DNA from: an uncultured Dokdonia sp.
Lineage (GTDB): Bacteria > Bacteroidota > Bacteroidia > Flavobacteriales > Flavobacteriaceae
DNA length: 64,000 bases
Assembly (NCBI RefSeq): GCF_947492815.1
Contig: NZ_CANLOB010000006.1
Span: 62,001-126,000, forward strand
Direction of reading: 5' to 3'
A program made the translations under genes and the position numbers. Below the pieces are notes generated by a model. That model worked only from the letters and a program-made list of their open reading frames with translations, did no database searches and was not told the origin of the DNA. Below, one piece after another: positions 63,132 to 64,000 of the stretch (position 1 is the stretch's first letter; each line of letters opens with the position of its first letter).

Positions 63132-63633
63132 ATGAAAACACTGAATAAATTATTTATTGGTACTTTATTTGTCATAGGTGATAGCTTTACATAGTTGTAC
63201 TACCGATGATAATAGCAATAGCAGTAATAACACGGATGCTCAAATCATGGAAGCACAAAGTATTGCAAATACAGGGACTTGGATCATTACCAACTTTAAT
63301 GATTCTGGACAGGATGAAACACCAGGTTTTAATGACTATACATTTGACTTTGGAAGCGAAGGTGTATTAACAGCTACCAATGGCACAAATACACTAACGG
63401 GTACTTGGTCTATCACTGTCACTGATGACAGTAATAGTAGTAGTAGTAGTGATGATGATGATAGTTCTGATGATGATATCGATTTTAATATTTTTTTCTC
63501 TGTTTCTCAATCTAGTGATTTTGAAGATTTAAATGATGATTGGGATATCATGTCTATTACAGAAAATCGTATAGAACTTAGAGATAGTGGAGAAAATGGA
63601 GGAATAGACGTAGTCGTATTTGAAAGAAGTTAA
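63132..63633 (+). pseudogene. Lipoprotein gene with a frameshift in its signal peptide
   Basis: The ATG at 63132 starts MKTLNKLFIGTLFVIG, but the frame then stops (DSFT-stop). One base later the frame continues as IALHSCTTDDNSNSS, exactly the expected lipobox and linker. So a +1 insertion near 63177-63180 separates the signal peptide from the mature part (a GTG at 63178 opens the rest). The mature protein has a lipocalin-like C-terminus and an Asp/Ser-rich linker (SSSSSDDDDSSDDD). A sequencing error is possible. Confidence 0.65.
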
Positions 63634-63686
63634 CAAACAACGCCCTGAATAATTAGTTTAAATCGATAGATTTAAATGATATCTCA

Positions 63687-63719
63687 AAGAAGTTATCTCA
63701 TAGATAGCCTCTTTTTTAT
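63687..63719 (+). terminator. Intrinsic terminator after the lipoprotein gene
   Basis: GTTATCT-CAT-AGATAGC with flanking AAG/CTC pairs and a T-run. A second palindrome, TTTAAATC-GATA-GATTTAAA, lies at about 63658-63677. Confidence 0.6.
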
Positions 63720-63822
63720 TGTATAATTATTTTTGAAACAAACACTAACACACCACTACTGTTAAACAACAATTAAAATAAAGAAAAATCTTACATATTA
63801 ATATTTTAAAAATTTAAAAAAG

Positions 63823-63830
63823 TATATTTG
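63823..63830 (+). promoter_or_regulatory. -7 box of the last gene's promoter
   Basis: TATATTTG (TAnnTTTG) 102 bp before the ATG at 63932; the leader would be about 95 nt. No exact TTTG at -33. Confidence 0.4.
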
Positions 63831-63931
63831 TTCTGGTTATCAATAAAGTGCCCCCCTATTTATTGATTGATTATATATTATAATGATATATACACTCGTA
63901 ATATATCATACAGATTTATTGATACTAACCA

Positions 63932-64000
63932 ATGAATAAAGACATAGACCCTACTTCTGAAGTTATCGAACTTCTCGATAAAGCGTATGCACTACGTGGT
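63932..64000 (+). CDS. Start of a gene running off the right edge
   Basis: ATG followed by MNKDIDPTSEVIELLDKAYA-LRG, 23 codons open to the end of the window. Too little to assign. A promoter-like box and a terminator upstream support it as an independent gene. Confidence 0.5.
   Translation, partial: MNKDIDPTSEVIELLDKAYALRG

Overview
The window looks like a marine flavobacterium (Bacteroidota, Flavobacteriaceae). AT-rich intergenic DNA, Bacteroidetes-type promoters (TTTG then TAnnTTTG), weak ribosome sites, many Bacteroidetes-style lipoproteins and gene neighbourhoods such as pcm-recR-glycosyltransferase all point there. The 14-bp palindrome GCTTTCGCGAAAGC occurs 13 times intact, which recalls Dokdonia-like genomes; that genus guess is from memory and not tested.

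Layout. 1-1.5 kb: the upstream part of a retron-like operon on the minus strand (promoter, structured leader bounded by a 13-bp inverted repeat, an 81-aa protein, an XRE regulator, and a reverse transcriptase cut by the window edge). 1.6-25 kb: mostly housekeeping genes. These include an E2 acyltransferase, pcm, recR, two family 2 glycosyltransferases, a hydroxyacyl-CoA dehydrogenase, a DnaQ/GIY-YIG nuclease, a K+ channel, miaA, a PhoB-type two-component pair, coaE, YbbR, fabI and recN. A repeat-rich gap lies at 21.1-21.7 kb and a candidate small RNA at 23.1-23.3 kb. 25.2-31 kb: an accessory block of unrecognised small proteins whose spacers share sequence and palindromes, resembling an array of exchangeable gene cassettes.

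31-46 kb: transporters, AraC and TetR regulators, lipoproteins, an ABC1-type kinase and fabH. Two related inverted-repeat-bounded elements lie here, each directly after a gene. 46-53 kb: a second accessory stretch with two unrelated TIR-domain proteins, a three-copy 220-bp tandem repeat, an Ntn-hydrolase and an S41 peptidase. The spacer after the second TIR gene resembles the cassette spacers of the 25-31 kb block. 53-64 kb: small enzymes (DUF985 cupin, thioredoxin-like, DEDD exonuclease, VOC, DinB/YfiT), a cyclophilin-FKBP fusion, a second sodium:alanine symporter, a PagL-like lipid A deacylase, a pair of decayed paralogous lipoproteins, and the start of a gene running off the right edge.

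How it fits together. The core genes are ordinary for the family. The unusual content is the retron-like operon, the cassette-like block, the two TIR proteins and several families of small palindromic repeats. One repeat family lies inside six coding sequences and another supplies the 3' end of a tetR gene. No tRNA, rRNA, CRISPR array or complete insertion sequence was seen.
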